Shown in pieces: positions 11,674-19,422 of a stretch of DNA of 23,589 nucleotides (position 1 is its first letter; every line of letters starts with the position of its first letter). The position numbers and the translations under genes were made by a program. Origin of the DNA: a virus; the IMG/VR virus record IMGVR_UViG_3300022538_000775, positions 1 through 23,589 of that record; one strand, 5' to 3'. A model generated the notes under the pieces. The model saw nothing but the letters and a program-made list of their open reading frames with translations. It did not search any database and was not told the DNA's origin.

Positions 11674-11734
11674 TTATCTAACTAACAACTTGGTGCGCAT
11701 ACCAACTGAACGTGAGCGCAAGGCTGTTAGATAA
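11674..11734. repeat. Perfect 9-bp inverted repeat TTATCTAAC / GTTAGATAA
   Basis: The arms lie at 11674-11682 and 11726-11734, 43 bases apart, with extra CTAAC words beside each. The same word appears in the gap at 6709-6738. The wide spacing suits looping protein binding rather than a hairpin. Confidence 0.4.
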
Positions 11735-11804
11735 TTGGCTAACAGGAAGCGGACCTAAAAAAGCTTTGTTATATGGATAACAAACAGCATCAATAACGAA
11801 ATCA

Positions 11805-11824
11805 AGAAAGCCCCCACCGGGGGT
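11805..11824 (-). terminator. Terminator-like GC hairpin
   Basis: CCCCC-ACC-GGGGG at 11811-11823. Read leftward it is followed by CTTTCTTG, a weak T-rich tail; rightward there is no tail. It could insulate the leftward genes from transcription entering from the right. The stem is only 5 bp with a 3-base loop. Confidence 0.4.
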
Positions 11825-11956
11825 CGCATGGGGGAGTGCATCCTCTCAGAAATTTTATGTCATTTTTCCGCTATTTCAAAATGAAAAAAAGAATCTTTTA
11901 GATACATTTGAATTTGCCTTCCCTTTTGCCTCCTTCCTCTTAGACGGGACTCCTTT

Positions 11957-11985
11957 TTGCGCCCATCTCGATTTCTTGATATTAA
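11957..11985 (+). promoter_or_regulatory. Candidate sigma-70-type promoter
   Basis: TTGCGC (11957-11962), 17 bases, TATTAA (11980-11985), ending 24 bases before the DUF551 start codon. The -35 box is a fair match and the -10 box is moderate. It would drive the rightward block. Confidence 0.35.
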
Positions 11986-12009
11986 GATAGAAGAATTTAG
12001 GGACGAAGT

Positions 12010-12264
12010 ATGAGTAAGATTAAGTGGGTAAACATCCATGACAGATTACCTGAGAAATATGTTCAGGTATTGACGTTATTTTGGAAGTCTGATGGATACA
12101 AAATGTGCATGAACAGTATCCAGGGAAGATATATTCGGGAAGCTAACGGAAATTTGATAACAGTTTATCAGTGGGAAAATGAAAATCTTGGAGTAACATA
12201 TTGGCTTGATGGATTGCCCGAATTACCCAAAGTTCCCCAGCACCATAGGAGTCCCTATGAGTAA
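12010..12264 (+). CDS. DUF551-family protein
   Basis: An 84-residue protein. The N-terminus KWVNIHDRLPEKYVQVLTLF and the end VTYWLDGLPELPK match DUF551 ('W.sv.drLPe....Vlv' and 'vthWmpLPepP'). The family is common in phages and prophages with unknown function. It is the first rightward gene after the control region; AGGGA lies about 8 bases before ATG. The last residues run into the next gene's ribosome site, with an 8-base overlap. Confidence 0.85.
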   Translation: MSKIKWVNIHDRLPEKYVQVLTLFWKSDGYKMCMNSIQGRYIREANGNLITVYQWENENLGVTYWLDGLPELPKVPQHHRSPYE

Positions 12265-12412
12265 GAAAGAACTAATTGAGCAATTACAACAATATGAGGA
12301 TGATTCGATGATTTGGTTACAGGTTAAGCCTAAAGGCGAGATTATGCCAGAAGAAATAACAGTTCCAATCACCAAAACAGAACTGACAGCAGATGGCATT
12401 TTATTAAGTTAG
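12257..12412 (+). CDS. 51-residue protein of the 'ELIEQLQQ' small phage family
   Basis: A protein starting MSKKELIEQLQQYEDDSMIW; ATG has AGGAG 5 bases upstream. It shares the 'ELIExLxx' opening followed by a strand and acidic loop with the leftward protein at 7004-7147. This layout is widespread in tiny phage proteins without known role. The C-terminus is beta-rich (PEEITVPITKTEL). Confidence 0.65.
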   Translation: MSKKELIEQLQQYEDDSMIWLQVKPKGEIMPEEITVPITKTELTADGILLS

Positions 12413-12422
12413 AAGATAAAAT

Positions 12423-12584
12423 ATGAGTAATAGAGAATGTAGAAAAGAGGGCGAGAAGGCGTTTTTATCTAATCCATACGATATTAACCAAAATCCTTAT
12501 AGTCTGGTAGGTGACGAAGAAGAAGTGGAAAAGAGACGTCAATGGCAAGATGGATGGAATGATGCCCGATCCATAGGAGAATAA
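12423..12584 (+). CDS. 53-residue protein with QWQDGWNDAR motif (Rmf/CrpP-like)
   Basis: A short gene starting MSNRECRKEGEKAFLSNPYD and ending RRQWQDGWNDARSIGE. The order 'G..AF....NPY ... WQ.GW..A' is that of ribosome-modulation-factor-like small proteins (Rmf/CrpP type) found in many phages. In bacteria Rmf dimerises ribosomes; whether this one does is unknown. The ribosome site is weak (AGAAGAT). Confidence 0.6.
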   Translation: MSNRECRKEGEKAFLSNPYDINQNPYSLVGDEEEVEKRRQWQDGWNDARSIGE

Positions 12585-12590
12585 ATGAGC

Positions 12591-12609
12591 TATTTCATGT
12601 TTTGAAATA
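12591..12609 (+). promoter_or_regulatory. 19-bp dyad element, copy 4
   Basis: TATTTCA-TGTTT-TGAAATA, ending 8 bases before the TerS-candidate ATG, in the place where a Shine-Dalgarno site would be; none is seen there. If this dyad folds in mRNA or binds protein it would act directly on translation or transcription of the packaging block. Confidence 0.7.
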
Positions 12610-12617
12610 GATAAAAA

Positions 12618-13097
12618 ATGACTGAGATCGTTGATAAACAAACCATAAAACGAGAGATGTTTAAGAATGAGTATCTCACTCCGCTTGCCCACGCGGTCAT
12701 GAATCTCTTCATCCAGAACGTCAGCATACAGCAAATCGCAGAGCGCCTTGGACATGGTAGGCAGTATATATCCTCACTCGTTAATGCTCCAAACTTTCAA
12801 CATATGCTATCAATTCGCCGAGCTGTTGTGGCGGAGGGGATTGATGATAAGGTAATCAACGCGGAGAAAGAGGCCGCTGATGTGCTGAAAGCTCATGCAA
12901 AGGAAACAGCGGAAAAGATGGTTCGATTGCTTGATAGTGAGAACGAAGCAATCGTCCTTCGGGCTGGAGCGGATCTCCTCGATCGAGTTGGACCGCAGAA
13001 AAGGCAAAAAGGATCTGAGGTCGCAGCAACTGTTGTGATGATTGATGGAGATGGAGCGAAATTGATTAAAGAGACTATGGAAATGATAAGGGAGTAA
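12618..13097 (+). CDS. Putative terminase small subunit (HTH)
   Basis: A 159-residue protein. Residues 35-60 (VSIQQIAERLGHGRQYISSLV...) form a helix-turn-helix. The rest is a long charged helix (EKEAADVLKAHAKETAEKMV) and 'EAIVLRAGADLLDRVG', as in phage small terminases that recognise packaging sites and recruit TerL. The position at the start of the virion block fits, though TerL is 5 kb away instead of adjacent. A plain DNA-binding regulator is the alternative. It lacks a visible ribosome site, and a dyad element sits in its place. Confidence 0.65.
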   Translation: MTEIVDKQTIKREMFKNEYLTPLAHAVMNLFIQNVSIQQIAERLGHGRQYISSLVNAPNFQHMLSIRRAVVAEGIDDKVINAEKEAADVLKAHAKETAEKMVRLLDSENEAIVLRAGADLLDRVGPQKRQKGSEVAATVVMIDGDGAKLIKETMEMIRE

Positions 13098-13102
13098 GAA
13101 GA

Positions 13103-13360
13103 ATGGCAGTGACATATAATTTTAGCGTCAATCGAATAGGCTCATCGGATAGTTTTAGTATCGGTGCAACAATAACAGATGATACTCGGCCAGCTGGACA
13201 TCAGACTGAAAATGTCTCTATTGCAGGTAAACTTGGTACTCCTGAGCAAAAAAAGGGTGCATGGGATGGAATTCAAGCTGAGTATTTAAGAAAATTAGCA
13301 GAGTCTGATGCCATGTCAGCTTTTGAAACAGAAGCTAAGGGTTACCTGGAGGCTCTGTAA
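13103..13360 (+). CDS. Hypothetical virion-block protein, paralogue of the next
   Basis: An 85-residue protein, GGGAG before ATG. A beta-rich N-terminal half (SVNRIGSSDSFSIGATITDD) is followed by LGTPEQKKGAWDGIQAEYLR. The order 'GTPxxKKxxxDxIxxxY' recurs in the next gene, and lengths are similar, so the two look like a tandem duplication. Structural or assembly role inferred from position only. Confidence 0.7.
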   Translation: MAVTYNFSVNRIGSSDSFSIGATITDDTRPAGHQTENVSIAGKLGTPEQKKGAWDGIQAEYLRKLAESDAMSAFETEAKGYLEAL

Positions 13361-13647
13361 TGGTGATAAAATGGAGAGCAAAAATATCCGTTCTGGATGC
13401 AAAAAAAAGAAATGTATCCGTAACTTTGGAGCAGATTGATGATGCTGACCCTGAAAGCATTAAGGTTCTAAAGAGTTTCTCTGTTTTGGACGCCCTCATA
13501 GGCACGCCTGTGCTGAAGAAGCAGGTACTTGATGAGTTGAAAAGGCAGTATTACGCGCAGAAGCAGAGAAAGATAGATGATGCAAAAACGGTTGGAACGC
13601 TCGCTGAAGATATTGTTGTCGCTGCTGAAAACTGGGAGGCGGAGTAA
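13360..13647 (+). CDS. Hypothetical virion-block protein, paralogue of the previous
   Basis: A 95-residue protein joined by TAATG on both sides. It has a beta-rich first half (AKISVLDAKKRNVSVTLEQ), then LIGTPVLKKQVLDELKRQYY, aligned with the preceding protein's GTPEQKK segment, and an acidic/helical end. Probably a small virion component. No named family. Confidence 0.7.
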   Translation: MVIKWRAKISVLDAKKRNVSVTLEQIDDADPESIKVLKSFSVLDALIGTPVLKKQVLDELKRQYYAQKQRKIDDAKTVGTLAEDIVVAAENWEAE

Positions 13648-14057
13648 TGGCAGATACAGGATTTAATTGGGATGCTAACTTCACGGTATTAGATGGTTCG
13701 ATAGCATTGACGGTAGGCGGTACAATTACTGACCAATCGGCGGAGATTGACTGTGACGGTAAAGCAGCGATTATGTTTAGTATTGATACTGATTACTCAA
13801 ATCACGCAAAAGCAACCGGCGGATTGAAGATTAGTATTAAGAAAGATATAGATGATACAGTATATGAATCCGCTAAAGGCTGTTTTTTCTTTGAGATGCC
13901 GTTTACCCAGAATAATACGGAGCGAAAGGCGTTTGCGCTTGACTGCTCAAAGTTTCAAAAGATTGTATTAGTACAGGACTGGCTTAATACTACTGCATCT
14001 GCAGTAGCAACAACAGCAACAGCTTATAAATTCGCAACAGTTCCGGTAGCTTCATAA
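13647..14057 (+). CDS. Putative virion structural protein
   Basis: A 136-residue Thr/Ala-rich beta protein (SIALTVGGTITDQSAEIDCD; SAVATTATAYKFATVPVAS at the end). The composition and lack of charge clusters are like phage tail or decoration proteins. TAATG joins it to both neighbours. No specific family recognised. Confidence 0.65.
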   Translation: MADTGFNWDANFTVLDGSIALTVGGTITDQSAEIDCDGKAAIMFSIDTDYSNHAKATGGLKISIKKDIDDTVYESAKGCFFFEMPFTQNNTERKAFALDCSKFQKIVLVQDWLNTTASAVATTATAYKFATVPVAS

Positions 14058-14845
14058 TGAGTAGTATATTAAAACCTGTTCTTGGTAGTCAGTTAAACTT
14101 CGGGCATCCTCTTGCTCAAGGACTTGCCGGTCTCTGGCTATTCAATAAAGGCTCAGGCGGTCAAGTCTTTGATTTAGTGAATGGGAATACGGGGACTCTT
14201 GCAGGTGACACCCATTGGGTTGCAGGTAAATTTGGCCCTGCATTGAAGTTTGATGGTACGGGGGATGTAGTAGGAATTGGTACAAATCCGAAACTTGGGT
14301 TTACAAGTGAGGATTACACTTTATATCTTTATTTTATGATTACAGATTCAAGTGATTCAGATTGGTTATACTCAAAGGGTCAAGCCAATAATGATGGATT
14401 TTACGTTCAAGTCAGAAATAATAATATAATTAGAGTAATAACCGCTCAAGATGGTGCACAGCAAGAGACAGACACAACTACAACATTTTCGGATAATGTT
14501 TGGCATTCACTTGTTGTAGTCAGGAAAGGTAGTTACATACATATATATCTGGATGGCGTTGAATGTTCTTATCTCTCTCAACCAGTAATTACTGACCCAG
14601 ATGATGCGAGTGCAAGAACGGCATACATTTCCGGTTATTTCGCTGATTATGGAATTGTAGGCTTAATTAGTCATGGAGCCGTCTGGAATGGCCGTGCCTT
14701 ATCTGCTTCTGAGATCGCCTTACTCCACCGAGAGCCATTTTGTATGTTTGAGAGAATACCTATTGAATTATGGGCAGCGGCCACGCAGGGAGGAGTACCG
14801 CCGGCAGGCATTCCGATTTTCAGGAGAAGGATTGAGGCTGCATAA
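14057..14845 (+). CDS. LamG/concanavalin-A-like domain protein
   Basis: A 262-residue protein. After GLAGLWLFNKGSGGQVFDLV come 'W..GKFGPALKFDGTGD', 'SEDYTLYLYFMI', 'VWHSLVVVRKGSYIHIYLDG' and 'GAVWNGRALSASEIALLH'. This is the full LamG/Laminin_G_3 order (jelly-roll, 12-220 or so). Such domains bind glycans and occur in phage tail fibres or virion surface proteins. The Arg-rich end (PIFRRRIEAA) is typical of phage copies. It probably binds cell-surface sugars. Confidence 0.85.
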   Translation: MSSILKPVLGSQLNFGHPLAQGLAGLWLFNKGSGGQVFDLVNGNTGTLAGDTHWVAGKFGPALKFDGTGDVVGIGTNPKLGFTSEDYTLYLYFMITDSSDSDWLYSKGQANNDGFYVQVRNNNIIRVITAQDGAQQETDTTTTFSDNVWHSLVVVRKGSYIHIYLDGVECSYLSQPVITDPDDASARTAYISGYFADYGIVGLISHGAVWNGRALSASEIALLHREPFCMFERIPIELWAAATQGGVPPAGIPIFRRRIEAA

Positions 14846-16047
14846 TGCAAGGTGTTCATCTTAGAAAATACGGCGTTGAGACGATAATCAACTTTGAGCT
14901 TTACGAGGTTGATGGGGTTGATCTTAGAACTGATGCCGCTGATGCAGGCAGCGATTGTAACATAAGGAAGGATCAAGGAGCTGATGCTACATGTACCAAT
15001 GATTTTGTTGATGAGGGAATAAGTTATTCTATAACTCTTACAGCTGGGGAGATGGAAGCTAAATGCATCACGCTTCACATCATTGACTCAGCCACCAAAG
15101 CTTGGCTGGATAAGACTATTGAGATTGAAACTTACGGCAATGCTTCTGCACAGCATGCGTTTGACTTAGATACAGCCTTGGCAGATGCTACCGTAGGAAC
15201 ATGCACGACTAACACGGATATGGTAGGCACGAATAGTGCTGCTTTAGCATCCGTAGTTGGAGCATTGGCTGATGTGGCTTCGGCTGGCGAGGTGACTGAG
15301 GCTGATACTCTGATGCAGTATCTCAAGCAACTTATAAACATTCTAATAGGAGCTCCTGGAATCGTAGCATTTCCTGCTGAGGCGGCTCCTGCTAATGGAG
15401 TCTCAATAGCTGAGGTACTTAGAGCTGTAGCTATTGATGTAGCAACAACTATTCCTGGAACTATATCAACAGCGCAGACGGAATTAAATAAAATAGGAAC
15501 AATTCCTGCGCTGGACGGAGGAGGCCAGACGATTGGGGCAGCGATTGCTAAGCTTGCGGATGATAACAATGGGGCAACCTTTGATGCTGGAACTGATAGC
15601 TTGAATAAGATCAGGGATCGAGGAGACGCCGCCTGGGCGGGAGCACCGGAGAGCGTATCAGGTACATGCACTGTTGAAACCCCTGATACAGTGTTTAATC
15701 TTACGGCGACATTAGGGACACTTTCGGATCAGGATGATGCTTACCATGACATGGTAATTTGTTTCTTCGATAACAGTGGAAGTATTTATGAGACAAAGAG
15801 AATAACAGATTATGTTGGAGCGAGTACTCGAGTAACAATTCATGAGAATCTTTCATTTCCTGTGGAAGATGGTGTTGATACGTTTACTATTTACCGAGCT
15901 GGTGTGGCTCCTGTTGGAGCAGCGTCGATTACGGAAGGGGATATGAACACCATTGTGGATAAGATGCACGATGAGGATTTGCTTGCAGCCCATAAAACAG
16001 TTGGATCAGCTGGATATTTTTTGAGACGCTCAGGGAGTAGATATTGA
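14845..16047 (+). CDS. Putative tail-fibre or baseplate surface protein
   Basis: A 400-residue Ala/Thr/Asp-rich protein. The N-terminal 100 residues are beta-rich (YGVETIINFELYEVDG, ITLHIIDSATKAWLDKTIEI). The centre is low-complexity helical repeat-like sequence with NKIRDRGDAAWAGAP (about 255-269), a motif seen in phage fibre proteins. The C-terminal part is again beta (VETPDTVFNLTATLGTL). It follows the LamG gene by TAATG, so both may form an adsorption structure. Exact role unproven. Confidence 0.65.
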   Translation: MQGVHLRKYGVETIINFELYEVDGVDLRTDAADAGSDCNIRKDQGADATCTNDFVDEGISYSITLTAGEMEAKCITLHIIDSATKAWLDKTIEIETYGNASAQHAFDLDTALADATVGTCTTNTDMVGTNSAALASVVGALADVASAGEVTEADTLMQYLKQLINILIGAPGIVAFPAEAAPANGVSIAEVLRAVAIDVATTIPGTISTAQTELNKIGTIPALDGGGQTIGAAIAKLADDNNGATFDAGTDSLNKIRDRGDAAWAGAPESVSGTCTVETPDTVFNLTATLGTLSDQDDAYHDMVICFFDNSGSIYETKRITDYVGASTRVTIHENLSFPVEDGVDTFTIYRAGVAPVGAASITEGDMNTIVDKMHDEDLLAAHKTVGSAGYFLRRSGSRY

Positions 16048-16292
16048 TGAGGATGAAGCAAGTATGGAAATGTTTGTTGTGTAAGCATGAGTTTTACACA
16101 GCCATCAAGAAGAAGCAATCACTTGTGAGGAGATTGTTTCGAAGGAGAGAGAAGATTAAATGCCCGGTATGCGGAGAGCTCTTTGCAACAAGAAATCGAG
16201 TTATTAAATTTAAGGAGAAGAAGAATGAAGAAAAAGACACTAATCCTTTTGTTAATACCAATTTTACTGATCAGCCTGGGAGCAAGAGGTAG
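16047..16292 (+). CDS. Zinc-ribbon protein
   Basis: An 81-residue protein. C9-x-x-C12 (WKCLLCKHEF) and C39-P-V-C42-G (KIKCPVCGELF) flank a basic loop (RRLFRRREK), a standard zinc ribbon. GGGAG is 9 bases before ATG, which overlaps the TGA of the fibre-like gene. The C-terminal 23 codons overlap the next gene in another frame. It probably binds nucleic acid or protein. Confidence 0.7.
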   Translation: MRMKQVWKCLLCKHEFYTAIKKKQSLVRRLFRRREKIKCPVCGELFATRNRVIKFKEKKNEEKDTNPFVNTNFTDQPGSKR

Positions 16293-16758
16293 ATACTCCT
16301 CGATTTGGAAGAACCGATCTGGAGTGCTTACCTATTCGAGAGGAAATGTAAATATCTCGAATGGTGCGCTGACAGTTTCCGGAGCTTTGACAGTAGGAAG
16401 TGGGCCGGCCTTGCTAAGCTCAACAACTGTTTCTCTTGCTGCCGACGCTGATACCGCTCTTTACACTGTACCAACAGGAAAGAGATGCGTTTTGACTCAT
16501 GCTATTCTTGTTGCAGGAGCTGATGCGGTGGGAAGTGACATCAGCATTGGTCAGAATACTGCTGAGACAGATTTCGTTCCCGCTACTGATCTACAGCACC
16601 TTGACGCTCAGTACGATGCGGTTATCCTGCAACCAATACCGGCTATTGAGGTATTGCAACAGAAATCCTATGCTGCTGGGACGGTTATTGAGGCTCAGGT
16701 AACGAACCAAGCCGGTGGAGCAACTAACACCTTATATCTATTTGGCTTTCTTTATTAG
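16225..16758 (+). CDS. Secreted-type virion-block protein with signal peptide
   Basis: A 177-residue protein. The start MKKKTLILLLIPILLISLGA, with AAGGAG 9 bases upstream, is a classic Sec signal peptide. The rest is a beta-rich repeat-like domain (GNVNISNGALTVSGALTVG) and a domain with 'LYTVPTGKRCVLTHAILV' and 'SDISIGQNTAETDF', seen in phage surface or tail proteins. A signal peptide is odd for a virion part and suggests a secreted or membrane-displayed product, or a lysis or exclusion role. Confidence 0.65.
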   Translation: MKKKTLILLLIPILLISLGARGRYSSIWKNRSGVLTYSRGNVNISNGALTVSGALTVGSGPALLSSTTVSLAADADTALYTVPTGKRCVLTHAILVAGADAVGSDISIGQNTAETDFVPATDLQHLDAQYDAVILQPIPAIEVLQQKSYAAGTVIEAQVTNQAGGATNTLYLFGFLY

Positions 16759-16768
16759 GAGATAAAAA

Positions 16769-17035
16769 ATGCTTGATAAAGTAGTGGATAATCTTCCCGC
16801 AATACTCACAGCCTTAGCAGCTCTTGGAATTGTAAGAGGCTACATGAAGAAGCTCCTTGCGTTGAATAAGGAAGTGATGGAGCTTCAGAATGCTATAGTG
16901 AAAGCGATGGCGGATGACAAGATAACGAAGGAAGAGCTTGAGGAGATCAGAAAAGAGGCTCAGGATATCCCAGGAGCTGTGAAGAAATGCGTTGATCCAA
17001 TTAAAAAGCTCTGGAATAAGATTTTTAGGAGATAA
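16769..17035 (+). CDS. Small membrane-anchored helical protein (holin candidate)
   Basis: An 88-residue protein. Residues 8-24 (NLPAILTALAALGIVRGYM region) form one hydrophobic segment, followed by long charged helices (NKEVMELQNAIVKAMADDKI; TKEELEEIRKEAQDI) and a basic tail. TAGGAGATAAAAA precedes both this gene and the next. One membrane span plus coiled coil could be a holin or an anchor for the neighbouring virion proteins. No family certain. Confidence 0.55.
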   Translation: MLDKVVDNLPAILTALAALGIVRGYMKKLLALNKEVMELQNAIVKAMADDKITKEELEEIRKEAQDIPGAVKKCVDPIKKLWNKIFRR

Positions 17036-17038
17036 AAA

Positions 17039-17566
17039 ATGCCTGGAATTAGTTTTGTGGGATCAAAGAAAATTCCCTGGTTTAGCCTGGGGACGATTAA
17101 CGCGACATCAGCGGCCGCTGATGTAACACTTGCTGTGACGGAGAGAAATTTTCAATCTGTTAAAGACCTTACTAATGCTCTTTATCTCTTCGTGCCGCCG
17201 GCGATTAGCGCCATCAAAGCAAGGTTTCTTCTAACGACAAGTGATGAGGATGTTGATATCGAGATATGGCAAGGAAAGCTTGCACAGGATCCCAGCAAAC
17301 TCTCGACGGTTGATTGTGATCTTCAGCGAAAAGCAACTCTCGATGTGATTTGCGGTACGCAGGATGTCTACGGAACAACAAAGCATTTTGCGGATACAAT
17401 CAATGTCGCAAGCGATGTAACCGAGGATGGAATCGATTATTCTTTGCCTGCTGCTGAGCACATGGCTACAATCCACTGGGATTTGAAGGGAGATAATCTT
17501 GTTGTGTTCCACGGATTTGGGACATTTGATGAGGCCTGTGAGATTGAAGTAACAGGATATTCTTAA
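17039..17566 (+). CDS. Putative virion protein
   Basis: A 175-residue beta-rich protein (MPGISFVGSKKIPWFSLGTI; VDIEIWQGKLAQDPSKL; the end VFHGFGTFDEACEIEVTGYS). It starts with the same ribosome-site sequence as the gene before it and ends TAATG into the next. It resembles small tail/decoration jelly-roll proteins by pattern only. Confidence 0.6.
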   Translation: MPGISFVGSKKIPWFSLGTINATSAAADVTLAVTERNFQSVKDLTNALYLFVPPAISAIKARFLLTTSDEDVDIEIWQGKLAQDPSKLSTVDCDLQRKATLDVICGTQDVYGTTKHFADTINVASDVTEDGIDYSLPAAEHMATIHWDLKGDNLVVFHGFGTFDEACEIEVTGYS

Positions 17567-17772
17567 TGGATAAGCATGATCGAACAATTCCGGAGCGATT
17601 AGCATCGATTGAGATGAAGCTTGATGTCATGTGTGAGAGAACCGCTGCGTTTGAGAAACTTATTCCTCAAATCATAGAAAACTCATGGTGGGTAGGAAAG
17701 ATTAAGTGGGGATGCGCGACGATTGCTATTGCAGGAGTAGTTGGAGGTATTGTTAAATACGCATGCAGTTAG
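17566..17772 (+). CDS. XhlA-like small membrane protein
   Basis: A 68-residue protein. An N-terminal amphipathic helix (PERLASIEMKLDVMCERTAA) is followed by a C-terminal membrane span (GCATIAIAGVVGGIVKYAC). This layout matches XhlA/hemolysin-type phage proteins, which act with holins in lysis. It overlaps TerL by 10 bases. A lytic enzyme gene is not in the window, so the assignment stays provisional. Confidence 0.6.
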   Translation: MDKHDRTIPERLASIEMKLDVMCERTAAFEKLIPQIIENSWWVGKIKWGCATIAIAGVVGGIVKYACS

Positions 17773-19385
17773 ATCTTGATACAATCGATAAGATGAGGAA
17801 GCAGGCTCGAGAGAATCTCTTCTTCTTTGCTCGCGCGATTCTTAAGTTCGGGGATCTCGATCCGGAGATTCATAAACCGATTTGTGATGAGCTTCAAGCA
17901 TTTCGAGAGAACACTCGGATGACTATTGAGCTTCCGCGAACATGGTTTAAGAGCTCTCTTGTCACCATTGCTTATTCTATTTGGAGAGCAATTAAAGATC
18001 CGAACATAAGAATCCTGATAGCTCAAAACACTCATGGGAACGCATGTAAAAAACTTAAAGCTATTGCGAGTGTTTTTGAGAAGAACGCTTTGTTTCGAGC
18101 ACTTTTTTACAATGTTCTTCCGGATAAAACTTGCAGATGGTCGAGTGAGTGTCTTGAGCTGAGGAGGACTCAAGCCCATCCGGAGGGAACGTTTGAGGCT
18201 GCTGGAGTAGGAACTGCTGTCGTTGGAAGGCATTTTGATCTTATTATTGAAGATGATACGATTGCACCTAAGAAGGATGATATGACAGGAATTGTCCAGC
18301 AGCCGACAAGATTGGATATCGAGAAAGCTATTGGCTATCATATCCTATGCCATCCGATGCTTATACATCCTACGGAGAGTCAGGTTATCATCGTAGGAAC
18401 TCGGTGGGCGGAGAGAGATTTGCTGGGATATATTTATGACAAGTTTCCTGAATATAAAAGCATGCGAAAAACGGCGTGCGAGAAGGATGGAGAATCCTGT
18501 ACGCTTCTTGAGGGAGGAACGCCAACGTGGGATCGGTTTAACGCTGACGTGCTGAGGGAGATCGAGCGACAGGAAGGGCCGTATATGTTTGCGTCTCTTT
18601 ATCTCGGAAAACCTACGGCGGCGATTAATCAGGTATTTAAGAGAGAGTGGATTCGGCATCGAGATCGCAAGCTAAAAGGTTCTTACACATGTACATCAGT
18701 TGACCTCGCGTCGGCGGAGAAAGAGGAGTCGTCTGATCCGGACTTTAATGTCATCATGACAACCGCGATTGAGCCGAAATCGGGGATTGTGACTGTTGAG
18801 GAATACACGAGAGCAAGGATGAGTCCAAGTGATGTGATTGATTGTATCTTTCAACATCACCTGAGGCATCATCCGGTTAAGATCCTTGTTGAGGCTATCG
18901 GATATCAGAGAACTCTTGTGCATTGGATTAAGAGACGCCAGAAGCGCCAAGGGCTTTTGTTTCTTATCGAAGAAATTCGAAGCCATGATCGAGCAAAGGT
19001 TGAGAGAATTCGAGGCCTGCAGCCGTATTTTGCTGCAAACTTAATACATATAAAGCCTGGGATGACAGAGCTTGAGCATGAACTCCTTGCTTTTCCGAAG
19101 GGAGCTCATGATGATATAATTGATACCCTCAGTATGCAGATAGCTTTCTGGGTTGAGATGACGGAGATGATTACCAAGTACAAACCGGAGAAGGTTATTG
19201 ATGAGTTCTCGGGAGCATCAGTTATTGAGGAACTTAAGAATAAGGTCAGTGCGATTAATCGATATCCCTGGGATACAGGGAATCTTGATGATTATTATCT
19301 CAACGAGGTCATTGGATCTAATGTGCTGAGGATGGAAGTCAGGGAGCGAGCTGAGGCTTATCGGAGAGAAGCGCTCTTTGTTTGA
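17763..19385 (+). CDS. Terminase large subunit
   Basis: A 540-residue protein. ATPase part: LPRTWFKSS at 57-65 is the (degenerate) Walker A, DLIIEDD at 159-165 the Walker B plus catalytic acid, and IIVGTRW at 209-215 the coupling motif. Nuclease part: SVDLAS (D314), VEAIG (E378) and GAHDDIID (D450/D451), as in RNase H-like terminases. TerL cuts concatemers and drives packaging with the portal. The P-loop lacks the usual G before K, as in other phage TerLs. It is followed by a dyad element. Confidence 0.93.
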   Translation: MQLDLDTIDKMRKQARENLFFFARAILKFGDLDPEIHKPICDELQAFRENTRMTIELPRTWFKSSLVTIAYSIWRAIKDPNIRILIAQNTHGNACKKLKAIASVFEKNALFRALFYNVLPDKTCRWSSECLELRRTQAHPEGTFEAAGVGTAVVGRHFDLIIEDDTIAPKKDDMTGIVQQPTRLDIEKAIGYHILCHPMLIHPTESQVIIVGTRWAERDLLGYIYDKFPEYKSMRKTACEKDGESCTLLEGGTPTWDRFNADVLREIERQEGPYMFASLYLGKPTAAINQVFKREWIRHRDRKLKGSYTCTSVDLASAEKEESSDPDFNVIMTTAIEPKSGIVTVEEYTRARMSPSDVIDCIFQHHLRHHPVKILVEAIGYQRTLVHWIKRRQKRQGLLFLIEEIRSHDRAKVERIRGLQPYFAANLIHIKPGMTELEHELLAFPKGAHDDIIDTLSMQIAFWVEMTEMITKYKPEKVIDEFSGASVIEELKNKVSAINRYPWDTGNLDDYYLNEVIGSNVLRMEVRERAEAYRREALFV

Positions 19386-19389
19386 GAGG

Positions 19390-19408
19390 TATTTCAGAAG
19401 TTGAAATA
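19390..19408 (+). promoter_or_regulatory. 19-bp dyad element, copy 5
   Basis: TATTTCA-GAAGT-TGAAATA, followed by GAGGAATAGAAAAG and the ATG at 19423. Perfect arms. It starts 4 bases after the TerL stop, so it could separate TerL from the portal/capsid genes as a control point. Confidence 0.7.
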
Positions 19409-19422
19409 GAGGAATAGAAAAG

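Larger units (their letters stand above)
11364..12009. other. 646-base divergent control region without genes
   Basis: Genes point away from it on both sides. It holds a repeated GTCTT-N-ACGAG word (11525, 11563 area), three tandem TGCCA dyads, a long-spaced TTATCTAAC repeat, a terminator-like hairpin and a candidate rightward promoter. Short frames inside lack ribosome sites and recognisable content. Confidence 0.7.

Noticed and set aside
11872-11888. Further copy of the 19-bp dyad (TATTTCA-AAA-TGAAAAA)
   Set aside because: The spacer is three bases and the right arm is incomplete; at most a half-site.
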